A stretch of DNA of 41,026 nucleotides from Lachnospiraceae bacterium (GTDB taxonomy: Bacteria > Bacillota > Clostridia > Lachnospirales > Lachnospiraceae), in the NCBI GenBank assembly GCA_017442585.1, contig JAFRZM010000021.1:1-41026 (forward strand), given 5' to 3'. Numbering within the stretch: position 1 is the first letter of the stretch; each line of letters begins with the position of its first letter. Shown here one piece after another: positions 16,723-24,994 of this stretch. Under the pieces are notes generated by a model, which had not been told where the DNA came from, did not search any database, and saw nothing but the letters and a program-made list of their open reading frames with translations. Made by a program: the position numbers and the translations under genes.

Positions 16723-18120
16723 ATGGAACGCAAGAATGCTTGGGAAAAGTATGACAAGAAAAGCATGAAAAAGGTTATGGACTTCGCTGAAGGCTATCGT
16801 AAGTTCATCTCCGACTGCAAGACAGAGCGCGAAAGCGTAGATGCTATCATTGAGATGGCAAAGAAAGACGGATTCAAGGATCTTGATGAAGTAATTAAGA
16901 AGAACACAAAACTTAAAGCAGGCGATAGGGTTTATGCCAACAACATGGGCAAGACTTTAGTACTTTACGTAATCGGTAAGGAGCCGCTTGAGAATGGTAT
17001 GAACATCGTTGGTGCTCATCTTGATTCACCTCGTCTTGACTTAAAGCAGAATCCTATGTATGAAGATACAGGATTTACACTTCTTGATACACATTACTAC
17101 GGTGGTGTTAAGAAGTATCAGTGGGTTACAATCCCGCTTGCACTTCACGGTGTAATTGCAAAGAAAGATGGATCTGTAGTTAAGATTGCTATCGGTGAGA
17201 AGCCAAATGATCCTGTATTTACAATTACAGATCTTTTAATTCACTTATCAGCAGACCAGATGGCTAAGAATGCCGCAAAGGTTATCGAAGGTGAAAGCCT
17301 TGACGTACTTATCGGTTCAATTCCTGGTCCTGAAAAGGGAAAAGATAAAAAGGATATCAAGGAGCGCATTAAAGCTAACATCCTTGAGATTTTAAAGAAA
17401 GAATACAAGATGGAAGAAGAAGACTTCTTATCAGCTGAGATCGAGGTAGTTCCTGCAGGTCCTGCACGTGATCTTGGATTTGATCGCTCAATGATCTTAG
17501 GATACGGTCATGATGACAGAGTATGTGCTTATCCTTCATACAAGGCTATGCTTGAGATTGGCACACCAAAGAGAACATCATGCTGCCTCCTTGTTGATAA
17601 GGAAGAAATTGGTAGTGTTGGTGCTACAGGTATGCAGTCAAGATTCTTCGAGAATACAGTGGCAGAGTTAATCAATCTTACAGGTAAGTATTCAGAGCTT
17701 ATCTTAAGAAGATGCTTAAAGAATTCATTTATGCTTTCATCTGACGTATCAGCAGGTTACGATCCGCTCTTCCCGTCAGTTATGGAAAAGAAGAACACAG
17801 CATTCCTCGGTAAGGGCTTATGTATCAATAAGTACACAGGTTCAAGAGGAAAGGGTGGCTCTAATGATGCCAACGCTGAGTACATGGCTAAAATCAGAAA
17901 GATTTTTGATGATGCAGATGTATCATTCCAGACAGCAGAACTTGGTAAGGTAGACCAGGGTGGCGGCGGAACAATCGCTTACATCTTAGCTGAGTATGAC
18001 ATGAACGTTATCGACAGCGGTGTTGCAGTTCTTTCAATGCATGCACCTTGCGAGACTATAAGCAAAGTTGACCTTTACGAAGCATTACTCGGTTATGTTG
18101 CATTCTTAAAGAACGCATAA
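16723..18120 (+). CDS. M18 family aminopeptidase
   Basis: Zinc-dependent cytosolic aminopeptidase of 465 residues. ATG 16723 is chosen for GGGGGA eight bases before it. Family landmarks are VGAHLDSPRLDLK (His99 and Asp101 as metal ligands), YGHDDRVCAYPS, DKEEIGSVGATG with the catalytic and metal Glu residues, SSDVSAGYDP, and GGGGTIA near the C-terminus. M18 enzymes remove N-terminal acidic or hydrophobic residues from peptides. Codons are strongly biased (ACA, GCA, CTT), suggesting high expression and perhaps its own promoter; a dyad AAGTCA/TGACTT (16657-16662, 16680-16685) lies in the 72-bp gap, but no clear promoter was found. It interrupts the usual hprK-murB order. Confidence 0.9.
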   Translation: MERKNAWEKYDKKSMKKVMDFAEGYRKFISDCKTERESVDAIIEMAKKDGFKDLDEVIKKNTKLKAGDRVYANNMGKTLVLYVIGKEPLENGMNIVGAHLDSPRLDLKQNPMYEDTGFTLLDTHYYGGVKKYQWVTIPLALHGVIAKKDGSVVKIAIGEKPNDPVFTITDLLIHLSADQMAKNAAKVIEGESLDVLIGSIPGPEKGKDKKDIKERIKANILEILKKEYKMEEEDFLSAEIEVVPAGPARDLGFDRSMILGYGHDDRVCAYPSYKAMLEIGTPKRTSCCLLVDKEEIGSVGATGMQSRFFENTVAELINLTGKYSELILRRCLKNSFMLSSDVSAGYDPLFPSVMEKKNTAFLGKGLCINKYTGSRGKGGSNDANAEYMAKIRKIFDDADVSFQTAELGKVDQGGGGTIAYILAEYDMNVIDSGVAVLSMHAPCETISKVDLYEALLGYVAFLKNA

Positions 18121-18159
18121 ATTGAGCAATAATATAAAGGCAATCGAAAGGAGATTCTT

Positions 18160-19071
18160 TTGTACGAAGAATTTATAGAAGAGCTTGAAAAAGCGGCACG
18201 TACGAAAGTTTTGAATAACGAAATGATGAACAGGCACACCACCTTTAAGGTTGGTGGGCCTTGTTCACTATTTATTAATACCGAAAGTGCAAACATCCCC
18301 GAAGTTGTCGGAATATGCCGTAAAAATGCTATTCCGCACGTGATTTTGGGCCATGGTTCCAATGTGCTTTTCGGTGATAAAGGCTTTAACGGTGCAGTAA
18401 TACAAATTGATCATAAAAAAGAGAAAGTTCATATATCGGCGGATAAGGTTACGGTTACCGCAGATGCGGGTGCACTTTTGTCATTTGCCGCATATAGCGC
18501 ATATGATACCGGCTTATCCGGTATGGAGTGCTTATCCGGAATTCCGGGTTCTGTCGGCGGTGCGCTTTTTATGAATGCGGGAGCGTATGGCGGAGAGATG
18601 AAAGATGTGGTTGAATCTGCACTTATCCTTGATAAAGAAGGAAACGTCAGAGAAGTTTTAAAAGACGACATGGATCTTTCGTATAGACACAGCCGTTTCA
18701 TGGATGATGGAGATATAATCTTATCCGTGAAATTTAAACTTACGCCGGGTGATAAAGATAAAATTAAGCTCGATATGGACGATTATAACGGTCGCCGTCG
18801 CGATAAGCAGCCGTTAAACTACCCAAGTGCGGGAAGTTTCTTTAAGCGTCCGGAGGGAAATTTTGCCGGTAAGCTTATAGAAGATGCGGGACTTAAAGGG
18901 GCATCGGTCGGAGATGCGTGCATTTCGGAAAAGCATGCGGGTTTCCTTGTTAATAAAGGTAATGCTACAGCAAAAGATATAACCGACCTTATGAAAAAGG
19001 TCCAGGATGAAGTCTATAATAAGTTTGGGGTTAGACTTGAACCTGAAGTCAAGATGATAGGCGAGTTTTAG
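18160..19071 (+). CDS. murB: UDP-N-acetylenolpyruvoylglucosamine reductase
   Basis: MurB, a flavoenzyme, reduces UDP-GlcNAc-enolpyruvate with NADPH to UDP-MurNAc, the second committed step of peptidoglycan precursor synthesis in the cytoplasm. It has 303 residues and begins at TTG 18160, with AAGGAG six bases upstream and no competing ATG. The FAD domain has HTTFKVGGP at 26-33 and GHGSNVL at 64-70. LSGIPGSVGGALFMNAGAYGGE is at 125-146. Active-site residues are Arg176 in YRHSRF, Ser226 in YPSAGSFFKRP and Glu296. The short C-terminal form fits type II MurB of Firmicutes. Confidence 0.95.
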   Translation: MYEEFIEELEKAARTKVLNNEMMNRHTTFKVGGPCSLFINTESANIPEVVGICRKNAIPHVILGHGSNVLFGDKGFNGAVIQIDHKKEKVHISADKVTVTADAGALLSFAAYSAYDTGLSGMECLSGIPGSVGGALFMNAGAYGGEMKDVVESALILDKEGNVREVLKDDMDLSYRHSRFMDDGDIILSVKFKLTPGDKDKIKLDMDDYNGRRRDKQPLNYPSAGSFFKRPEGNFAGKLIEDAGLKGASVGDACISEKHAGFLVNKGNATAKDITDLMKKVQDEVYNKFGVRLEPEVKMIGEF

Positions 19072-19086
19072 GAGTAAAGGAATTAA

Positions 19087-19968
19087 ATGGACGTAGTAAT
19101 TCTTACCGGTATGTCCGGAGCAGGCAAAAGTACAGCATTAAAGATGATGGAAGATTTCGGGTATTATTGTATCGATAATCTTCCGATACCGCTTATAAAA
19201 AAGTTTGGTGATTCATCGGAGCTGGATACCGAGATTAAAAGAATGGCACTTGGAATAGATATAAGAAATGCCGCTCATATCGAGGATCTTATTAATGCAG
19301 TGGATTTTCTTAGAAGCAATAAAGTAAATTGCAAGATACTTTTCCTTGATGCGGATGAAGATACGCTTGTACGTCGTTACAAGGAGACAAGACGTTCGCA
19401 TCCGCTCGCTATGACAGACCGTATAGAACACGGTATCCACGAAGAATTCGTAAGACTTCAGGAAATCAAAAAGGCAGCAGATTATATCCTTGATACAAGC
19501 CGCCTTTTGACACGTGATTTAAAGGCAGAACTTGAGAAGATATTTGTCCATGACAAGAGCTTCAATAACCTCTTTATAAGTGTTTTGTCCTTTGGATTTA
19601 AGTATGGAATACCGCGTGATGCAGATATGGTATTCGATGTGCGTTTCCTTCCTAATCCGTATTATGTCGAGGGATTACGTCATCTTTCGGGTAATGACAA
19701 AGAAGTGCGTGACTTTGTAATGCAGTTTAAGGAGTCACATGATTTTCTTGATAAACTCGAAGATATGGTGCAGTTTTTAATACCTAACTTTATCAAAGAA
19801 GGTAAAAGCCAGCTTGTTATAGCTGTCGGCTGTACCGGGGGAAAGCATAGGTCGGTAACCCTTGCAAATGCGTTATTCGAAAGACTTAATAATAATCAAA
19901 ACGGTTCATATGGTGTAAGAGTTGAGCACCTTGATATAGGGAAAGATGCCGTAAGAAAGGGCGAGTAG
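19087..19968 (+). CDS. rapZ: RapZ/YvcJ family nucleotide-binding protein
   Basis: A 293-residue P-loop protein of the RapZ (YvcJ) family. GMSGAGKST at 8-16 is the Walker A motif, and VAVGCTGGKHRSVTLANAL near 255-275 is the conserved C-terminal signature. In E. coli RapZ guides RNase E to small RNAs of amino-sugar control; in Firmicutes the protein hydrolyses GTP and its role is less clear. The gene follows murB by 15 bases and its stop codon abuts the whiA ATG. The usual Firmicute order has yvcK between rapZ and whiA; yvcK is absent here. Confidence 0.93.
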   Translation: MDVVILTGMSGAGKSTALKMMEDFGYYCIDNLPIPLIKKFGDSSELDTEIKRMALGIDIRNAAHIEDLINAVDFLRSNKVNCKILFLDADEDTLVRRYKETRRSHPLAMTDRIEHGIHEEFVRLQEIKKAADYILDTSRLLTRDLKAELEKIFVHDKSFNNLFISVLSFGFKYGIPRDADMVFDVRFLPNPYYVEGLRHLSGNDKEVRDFVMQFKESHDFLDKLEDMVQFLIPNFIKEGKSQLVIAVGCTGGKHRSVTLANALFERLNNNQNGSYGVRVEHLDIGKDAVRKGE

Positions 19969-20910
19969 ATGTCATTTTCATCGAATGTCAAAGAAGAGCT
20001 TACAAGAGAAGCTGTAAAGGCAAGACATTGCCAAATAGCAGAGATTGCGGGAATATTTCAGAACATAGGAAAGATTGCCGTTAATGATGATACTGTAGAA
20101 CTTACGATAACGACGGAAAATGTCGTACTTGCAAAAAGGTATTTTGAACTTACGAAAAAAGCATTCAGAGTAAGTCCGGAACTTATAGTTACAACAAGTG
20201 AGAAGCTTAAAAAGAACAGGGTTTACAAGGTTTACATAAAAGAAAAGAAAAGCGATGCGGCGATGTATGGCGCACTTAAGTGGCAGGTCAAAGAAAAAGA
20301 GCAAAAGATAGATGAGCCTGTCGATAAGCTTATAATCATGCAAAGCTGTTGCAAAAGGGCATATCTTAGAGGTGTGTTTTTGGCAGTCGGTTCCGTTACG
20401 GATCCGGGCAAGGGGTATCATCTTGAGATAGTCGTCACTAACGAGAACAAAGCGAAGCAGATAACGGACGAGTTTTTGCATTTCGGAATCGAAGTTCGAA
20501 CTGTAGAAAGAAAAGGTCACATCGTCTGCTACATTAAGGAAGGCGAGAAAATCTCAGATGCACTTAATGTAATAGGGGCGCACAGCGCTCTTATGGAGCT
20601 TGAAAATGTAAGAATCATTAAAGAAGTAAGAAACGATGTCAACAGGCGGGTAAACTGCGAGACGGCCAATATCAATAAAACCGTTAACGCAGCAGTTCGT
20701 CAGGTGGAAGACATCGAGTATATAGATAAGGTTATGGGGTTAAAATCGCTTTCTCCTCAACTAAAGGAGGCAGCGGAAAAAAGGTTAATGTATCCGGAGG
20801 CTACTTTAAAGGAACTGGCGGCACTTCTCAATCCGCCTTGCGGAAAGTCGGGACTTAATCACCGACTTATGAAGATAAGTGCTATGGCAAAGGAGCTTAG
20901 AGGAGAGTAA
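19969..20910 (+). CDS. whiA: DNA-binding protein WhiA
   Basis: A 313-residue WhiA protein: N-terminal degenerate LAGLIDADG-type domains (SFSSNVKEELTRE start; AYLRGVFLAVGSVTDPGKGYHLEI near 125-148) and a C-terminal helix-turn-helix region (PEATLKELAALLNPPCGKSGLNHRLMKI near 273-300). WhiA controls sporulation genes in Streptomyces and affects cell division and chromosome segregation in Bacillus. AAAGGGCGAG at the end of rapZ is the ribosome site, so translation is coupled with rapZ. Confidence 0.95.
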   Translation: MSFSSNVKEELTREAVKARHCQIAEIAGIFQNIGKIAVNDDTVELTITTENVVLAKRYFELTKKAFRVSPELIVTTSEKLKKNRVYKVYIKEKKSDAAMYGALKWQVKEKEQKIDEPVDKLIIMQSCCKRAYLRGVFLAVGSVTDPGKGYHLEIVVTNENKAKQITDEFLHFGIEVRTVERKGHIVCYIKEGEKISDALNVIGAHSALMELENVRIIKEVRNDVNRRVNCETANINKTVNAAVRQVEDIEYIDKVMGLKSLSPQLKEAAEKRLMYPEATLKELAALLNPPCGKSGLNHRLMKISAMAKELRGE

Positions 20911-20912
20911 TT

Positions 20913-21161
20913 ATGCGAAGAGAAGAAATTACGGTTACAAAGGCGTTATATGAAAATGACCGTGCCACGGCATCTCTTGTGTCATTGGCTGAGGGCTTTA
21001 AGTCGAGCATCTATATTGAGATGCCCGATAAAGTGATAAATGCCAAGAGCATCATGGGAATGATGACACTTAGTTTAAATAAAGGAACTGAGTTTGTCGT
21101 GGCAGCAGACGGTGAAGATGAAAACGAAGCAATAGATGCAATTCTTAAATTCGTGAAATAA
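20913..21161 (+). CDS. Crh-like HPr protein lacking the active-site His
   Basis: An 82-residue HPr-fold protein. With standard HPr numbering, Ser46 in AKSIMGMM (the HprK target) is present, but His15, the PTS phosphoryl carrier, is Asn15, and the HARPAT motif reads NDRATA, with Arg17 kept. It should not carry PTS phosphate but could be Ser-phosphorylated and act as a CcpA corepressor, like B. subtilis Crh, where position 15 is Gln. The position directly after whiA is also that of crh in the Bacillus yvcJ-yvcK-yvcL-crh operon. The start, two bases after the whiA stop, has GGAGAG upstream. Assignment as a Crh-type protein is an inference from residues and synteny. Confidence 0.85.
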   Translation: MRREEITVTKALYENDRATASLVSLAEGFKSSIYIEMPDKVINAKSIMGMMTLSLNKGTEFVVAADGEDENEAIDAILKFVK

Positions 21162-21173
21162 GGAAGTGATTTT

Positions 21174-22073
21174 GTGTCGAGGAAAAAGTGCTTATTTGTT
21201 TTTAATCCGCATTCAGGCAAGGAGCAGATTAAAACGAGACTTTTATACATAATTGATACTTTTACCAAGGCAGGATACGACGTAGTTGCATATCCTACCC
21301 AGAAGCGCGAAGACGGATACAGAAAGATACTTGAAGAAGGCGCAAATTATGATCATATAGTATGTTCCGGCGGTGACGGAACTTTAGATGAGGCTGTTAC
21401 CGGCATCATAAGAAACGGGCTTCCGGTGAATCTGGGTTATATACCGGCGGGATCGACGAATGACTTTGCACATTCGCTTGCAATACCGAAGGATATGATA
21501 AAGGCGGCTGATATTGCCGTAAACGGTGTGCCGTATGTATGCGATATCGGCAATATGAACGGTAAAGTATTTGTATATGTTGCGGCATTCGGAATATTTA
21601 CGGACGTATCATATCAGACGGATCAGGGATTAAAGAATATGCTGGGCTATGCGGCATATATCCTGGAAGGCGCAAAGCGTTTAAATCAGGTCAAAACATA
21701 TAAAGTAAAGATCACGACAGAAGATACGACATACGATGACGAATGGCTATACGGAATGGTTTCAAATTCTAAGTATGTAGGCGGTCGTGAGATTCTAAAC
21801 GGGAAAAAGACTAAGCTCGATGACGGATTGTTTGAGCTTATGCTTGTTAGAGCTCCTAAGAATCCGATTGAGTGGAATGAGACCTTGGGTACGCTTTTGC
21901 TTGGAAGAGCTGACAATAAAAATGTATTCAGTGCTAAGACGAGTAAAGTAACTTTTGAATTCGAGGAAGAGGTTCCGTGGACCATAGACGGAGAATTCGG
22001 CGGCGCGTACAGAAATGTTACGATAATGAATGAAAAGCAGCGTCTGTCGATAATGGTAAAGAAAAAAGACTGA
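21174..22073 (+). CDS. Diacylglycerol/lipid kinase family protein (YegS/DagK-like)
   Basis: A 299-residue soluble lipid kinase-like protein. NPHSGK at 11-16 and SGGDGTLDEAVTG around the GGDGT motif (66-70) form the nucleotide site, with IPAGSTNDFAHSL near 84-97. The C-terminal domain has the WTIDGEFGG strand typical of the family. In Firmicutes DgkB/DagK recycles diacylglycerol from lipoteichoic acid synthesis; the substrate here is not proven. GTG 21174 is the start, with AGGAAGTGA upstream, 12 bases after the Crh-like gene, so it is probably in the same transcription unit. Confidence 0.88.
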   Translation: MSRKKCLFVFNPHSGKEQIKTRLLYIIDTFTKAGYDVVAYPTQKREDGYRKILEEGANYDHIVCSGGDGTLDEAVTGIIRNGLPVNLGYIPAGSTNDFAHSLAIPKDMIKAADIAVNGVPYVCDIGNMNGKVFVYVAAFGIFTDVSYQTDQGLKNMLGYAAYILEGAKRLNQVKTYKVKITTEDTTYDDEWLYGMVSNSKYVGGREILNGKKTKLDDGLFELMLVRAPKNPIEWNETLGTLLLGRADNKNVFSAKTSKVTFEFEEEVPWTIDGEFGGAYRNVTIMNEKQRLSIMVKKKD

Positions 22074-22127
22074 TAGTTTTTGAATTCTAAGAGATGATTT
22101 GAGCATATACAAAAAGGGGGATTCAAA

Positions 22128-23171
22128 ATGGAAGATACTTTATTATTAATAAGTAGCCATGAGGATGTAATAGCTGAATTCCTCGAAGCTTATAAGGGTG
22201 AGTCGTTTAAGATAGAAGTCGCAAGAAACGGCGTTGAAGCGGTAAGAATGATTGCGGCAAAGACCTATAAGGTTGTTATTACAAATATGCTTCTTAAAGA
22301 TATCGACGGTTCAAAGATAGTGGCTTTTTTAAAGAAGACGTCGCCAAGAACCGTATGCATTGTTTATACGACAAAGCTTTCCATAGGACAGGTTGCGTTT
22401 TTGATAAACAAAGCCCATGTATTTAAGATATTCTTACGTCCTGCAGACTATAAGGGCGAGATGCTTGATGCGATAGAAGAAGGATTTACAAGATTCGGAG
22501 TCTTTGAAGCCGATAAGGAAGATCTTGAAACTTCGATTAAAAGAGAAGAAGAAGAGCGTATCCGTCTTGTAGAGCTTAAAAGCAATACCATGAACCGTAT
22601 GGAGGCTGTAAACCTTGTGCGTAATTTCGCGGAAGTGATTTTAGACACTACTGCGGCTATAAATACGGCGTTAAATGAGACTGACAGGATGAAGTTATTG
22701 CATCTTGAGAAGAAAGTAATGATAACATCCTTGCAGGAAAGTGAGAAGAATATTGATTCTCTAATGGCGTTGGAGGTTATAATCAAAGGACATTTCTTTG
22801 AAAATGTACCGGATAAGAATTTTAACATGCTCGTGGAATCAAACCTTGTACGACTTCCGGCACACTTCGTACTTAAACTTTATATGTGCATATGGTTTCT
22901 TATTGAGTATATCAATACCATATCGAAGAAATACGAAATGAACGTCGGTATTCAGTTTGAAACCAGCACCAGATTAAGCGTCAATATGGAAGTGGTTTTA
23001 CCTGAAGATACATTTATAGAAGACGGAATAGCGCCGTATGATGAAGCAGTGCGATTAATGTATGAAAAGCTTATTGCAGATAACTGCACGATGTTCGACA
23101 GAATGCATACGCCGCATCACGTAATGTATCAGTTGACGCTCGAGTCCAATGAAGAAGCGGTATTCGGATAA
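22128..23171 (+). CDS. Pseudo-receiver protein with uncharacterised C-terminal domain
   Basis: A 347-residue protein. Residues 1-120 have the receiver fold pattern, but Asn53 in VVITNMLL replaces the phospho-acceptor Asp and Arg104-Pro105 replaces the Lys-Pro. Thr81-Thr82 and acidic residues near 12-13 remain. Phosphorylation is therefore unlikely. A charged helix follows at about 125-160 (KEDLETSIKREEEERIRLVELK). A largely helical C-terminal half, 160-347, might be a much-altered histidine kinase-like dimerisation/ATPase unit, but I see no H, N or G box and do not assign it. GGGGG precedes ATG 22128. Neighbours give no functional hint. Confidence 0.7.
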   Translation: MEDTLLLISSHEDVIAEFLEAYKGESFKIEVARNGVEAVRMIAAKTYKVVITNMLLKDIDGSKIVAFLKKTSPRTVCIVYTTKLSIGQVAFLINKAHVFKIFLRPADYKGEMLDAIEEGFTRFGVFEADKEDLETSIKREEEERIRLVELKSNTMNRMEAVNLVRNFAEVILDTTAAINTALNETDRMKLLHLEKKVMITSLQESEKNIDSLMALEVIIKGHFFENVPDKNFNMLVESNLVRLPAHFVLKLYMCIWFLIEYINTISKKYEMNVGIQFETSTRLSVNMEVVLPEDTFIEDGIAPYDEAVRLMYEKLIADNCTMFDRMHTPHHVMYQLTLESNEEAVFG

Positions 23172-23208
23172 GTAATATAGAAAGAAAGCCGTTATAAGGC
23201 GTGTTTTT

Positions 23209-23847
23209 ATGGCAGATAAAAAAATAGTTATAAAGGAAGGTACAAGCGAAATTGTAGAAAAGCGCTCGCGATTTATCGGACGACTTATTCCGGTATCTTC
23301 CGAAGAAGAGATAGATTTAATTATAAAAGAGACAAAAAAGAAATATTTTGACGCAAGGCATAATTGTTTCGCGTATGTGCTTGGAAATACGAAGCGTGCA
23401 TCGGATGACGGTGAACCACAGGGAACTGCCGGCAAACCGATTTTGGAAGTTATTGAAAAAAATGAGCTTGCTGATTCGTTAATTATAGTGACGAGGTATT
23501 TTGGCGGAACACTTCTCGGTACAGGCGGATTGGTTCGAGCATACACACAGGCTGCGGTAGATGCATTAAACAATGCGGTAACCGGGGTAAGAAAAAGTGG
23601 TATGGCTTTTAAACTTGATATTCCGTATACGATGCTCGGTAAGGTTGAAAACTATGCGAAAAAGGGAACGGTTTATCTCCTTGAACGCGAGTTTACCGAG
23701 GGAGTAAGTATAAGAGTGCTTACGAACGAAGCGGATTTTGATACGGTAAATGAAGATTTTATTACGCTTTTTGACGGCGCGATAGAATTTAAGGACGTGG
23801 AAGAATGCTTCTATGTAGCGGCAGATGACACTGTAAGAATACTATAG
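23209..23847 (+). CDS. YigZ/IMPACT family protein
   Basis: A 212-residue member of the YigZ/YvyE (IMPACT) family. The N-terminal UPF0029 domain carries EKRSRFIGRLIPVSSEEE (18-35), the DARHNCFAYVLG motif (48-60), SDDGEPQGTAGKP (65-77) and TRYFGGTLLGTGGLVRAYTQAA (95-116). A smaller C-terminal domain extends to about 205. The eukaryotic relative IMPACT regulates translation; the bacterial role is unclear. ATG 23209 starts 37 bases after the pseudo-receiver gene. The stop is followed by the tRNA promoter. Confidence 0.9.
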   Translation: MADKKIVIKEGTSEIVEKRSRFIGRLIPVSSEEEIDLIIKETKKKYFDARHNCFAYVLGNTKRASDDGEPQGTAGKPILEVIEKNELADSLIIVTRYFGGTLLGTGGLVRAYTQAAVDALNNAVTGVRKSGMAFKLDIPYTMLGKVENYAKKGTVYLLEREFTEGVSIRVLTNEADFDTVNEDFITLFDGAIEFKDVEECFYVAADDTVRIL

Positions 23848-23878
23848 ATATTTATTTTGAAAAAACTAAAAAAAATGC

Positions 23879-23907
23879 TTGCATTAATGGTCGTCGTATT
23901 GTATAAT
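23879..23907 (+). promoter_or_regulatory. Promoter of tRNA-Gln
   Basis: TTGCAT (23879-23884), 17 bp, TATAAT (23902-23907). A 6-bp inverted repeat, GTCGTC (23890-23895) and GACGAC (23918-23923), brackets the -10 box and ends just before the tRNA; it may be chance or affect 5' processing. Confidence 0.85.
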
Positions 23908-23927
23908 TGCTTTTGTTGACGACATAT

Positions 23928-24000
23928 TGGCCCATAGCCAAACGGTAAGGCAGCGGACTCTGACTCCGTCATTTTCAAGGTTCGAATCCTTGTGGGCCAG
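23928..24000 (+). tRNA. tRNA-Gln, anticodon CTG
   Basis: Cloverleaf by eye: acceptor TGGCCCA (23928-23934) pairs with TGGGCCA (23993-23999), with discriminator G24000. D arm is GCC/GGC, anticodon arm GCGGA/TCCGT with loop CTCTGAC giving CTG, which reads CAG (Gln). T arm is CAAGG-TTCGAAT-CCTTG. The variable loop appears to be six bases (CATTTT), one more than usual. CCA is not encoded. It lies between its own promoter and terminator as a single-tRNA unit. Confidence 0.95.
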
Positions 24001-24010
24001 CTATAAAGGC

Positions 24011-24046
24011 AAGCATCATATATCTCGGTATATGGTGCTTTTTTCT
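24011..24046 (+). terminator. Terminator of tRNA-Gln
   Basis: A 12-bp stem (24011-24022 with 24029-24040, one G-U pair) is followed by TTTTTT. It ends the tRNA transcript and lies just before the CvfB-like gene. Confidence 0.88.
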
Positions 24047-24074
24047 TTGATTGATATTGGAAAGTGGGTTTTTT

Positions 24075-24917
24075 ATGCTTGAACTTGGACGCATGAATAA
24101 ATTGACGGTCGTAAGAACGGTTGAATTCGGAACGTATCTTGCGGAAGATAATAGAAAAGACTCGCCTCGCGTGCTTTTGCCTAAGAGCGAGAGCAACGGT
24201 ACATATAAGGTTGGCGACGAGGTCACGGTATTCTTATATAAGGATTCCGAGGATAGACTTATAGCAACGACTAAGCGCCCGGATCTTTTAATGGACGAGG
24301 TCAAAGTTTTAAACGTAGCAGAAGTTTCAAAAATCGGTGCGTTTCTTAACTGGGGATTAAAGAAAGACCTTTTTCTTCCTTTTAAGGAGCAGACACGTCG
24401 CGTGAATGCGGGAGATGACGTATTGGTTCGTCTCTACATCGATAAGAGCGACAGACTTTGTGCTTCGATGCGTGGGCTTTATCATGAACTTTCAACTAAC
24501 CCGCCGTATATTATAGGCGATATTGTTCACGGACGCGTATATGAGTTTTCAAATAACTTCGGATGCTTTGTTGCTGTAGACGACAAGTATTCGGCGCTTA
24601 TCCCGAAGCATGAGGATCATACCAGATTAAAGATTGGTGAGATTATTGAAGCTAAGGTTGTAGAAGTTAAAGAAGACGGAAAGCTTACGCTTACCATGAG
24701 AGAAAAGGCTTATATTCAAATAGAAGAGGATAGTAAGCACGTTCTTTCCGTAATAGATGAGTACGCGGGAGTGTTACCTTTTAACGATAAGGCACCTGCA
24801 GAGATTATTATGCGCGAAGTAGGATTATCCAAAGCTGCATTTAAGCGTGCTGTCGGACATCTTTACAAAGAGCGTATAATAGAAATAACGGATAAAGCGA
24901 TACGTAGAATCAAATAG
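24075..24917 (+). CDS. CvfB/YitL-like S1 RNA-binding protein
   Basis: A 280-residue protein of the CvfB family. Order: an N-terminal S1-like beta domain (MLELGRMNKLTVVRTVEFGTYLAE), a second S1-like unit around 75-140 (VAEVSKIGAFLNWGLKKDLFLP), a third around 145-215 (VHGRVYEFSNNFGCFVAVDDKYSALIP), and a winged-helix C-terminus (DKAPAEIIMREVGLSKAAFKRAVGHLYKERIIEITD). CvfB binds RNA and affects virulence-factor expression in staphylococci. ATG 24075 is preferred over TTG 24051 because GGAAAG lies before it and residues before it do not fit the family. No separate promoter is obvious between the tRNA terminator and the start. Confidence 0.85.
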   Translation: MLELGRMNKLTVVRTVEFGTYLAEDNRKDSPRVLLPKSESNGTYKVGDEVTVFLYKDSEDRLIATTKRPDLLMDEVKVLNVAEVSKIGAFLNWGLKKDLFLPFKEQTRRVNAGDDVLVRLYIDKSDRLCASMRGLYHELSTNPPYIIGDIVHGRVYEFSNNFGCFVAVDDKYSALIPKHEDHTRLKIGEIIEAKVVEVKEDGKLTLTMREKAYIQIEEDSKHVLSVIDEYAGVLPFNDKAPAEIIMREVGLSKAAFKRAVGHLYKERIIEITDKAIRRIK

Positions 24918-24940
24918 CTTTTTCCTAAAACTAAAGCTTA

Positions 24941-24961
24941 TAAGTTGATTTATTCAACTTA
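24941..24961. promoter_or_regulatory. Inverted repeat TAAGTTGA / TCAACTTA before ridA
   Basis: A perfect 8-bp dyad with a 5-bp spacer lies 34 bases before the RidA start. No T-run follows, so it is not a usual terminator. A weak -35 (TTGATT 24945-24950) and TATGTA (24968-24973) would overlap it, making an operator possible. Confidence 0.4.
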
Positions 24962-24994
24962 CAAATATATGTATACAAATGGAGGATTTACATT

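Noticed and set aside
19978..20520. 180-codon minus-strand open frame opposite whiA
   Set aside because: Entirely antisense to a well-conserved gene; Phe/Tyr/Leu-rich composition comes from the AAG/GAA-rich coding strand.
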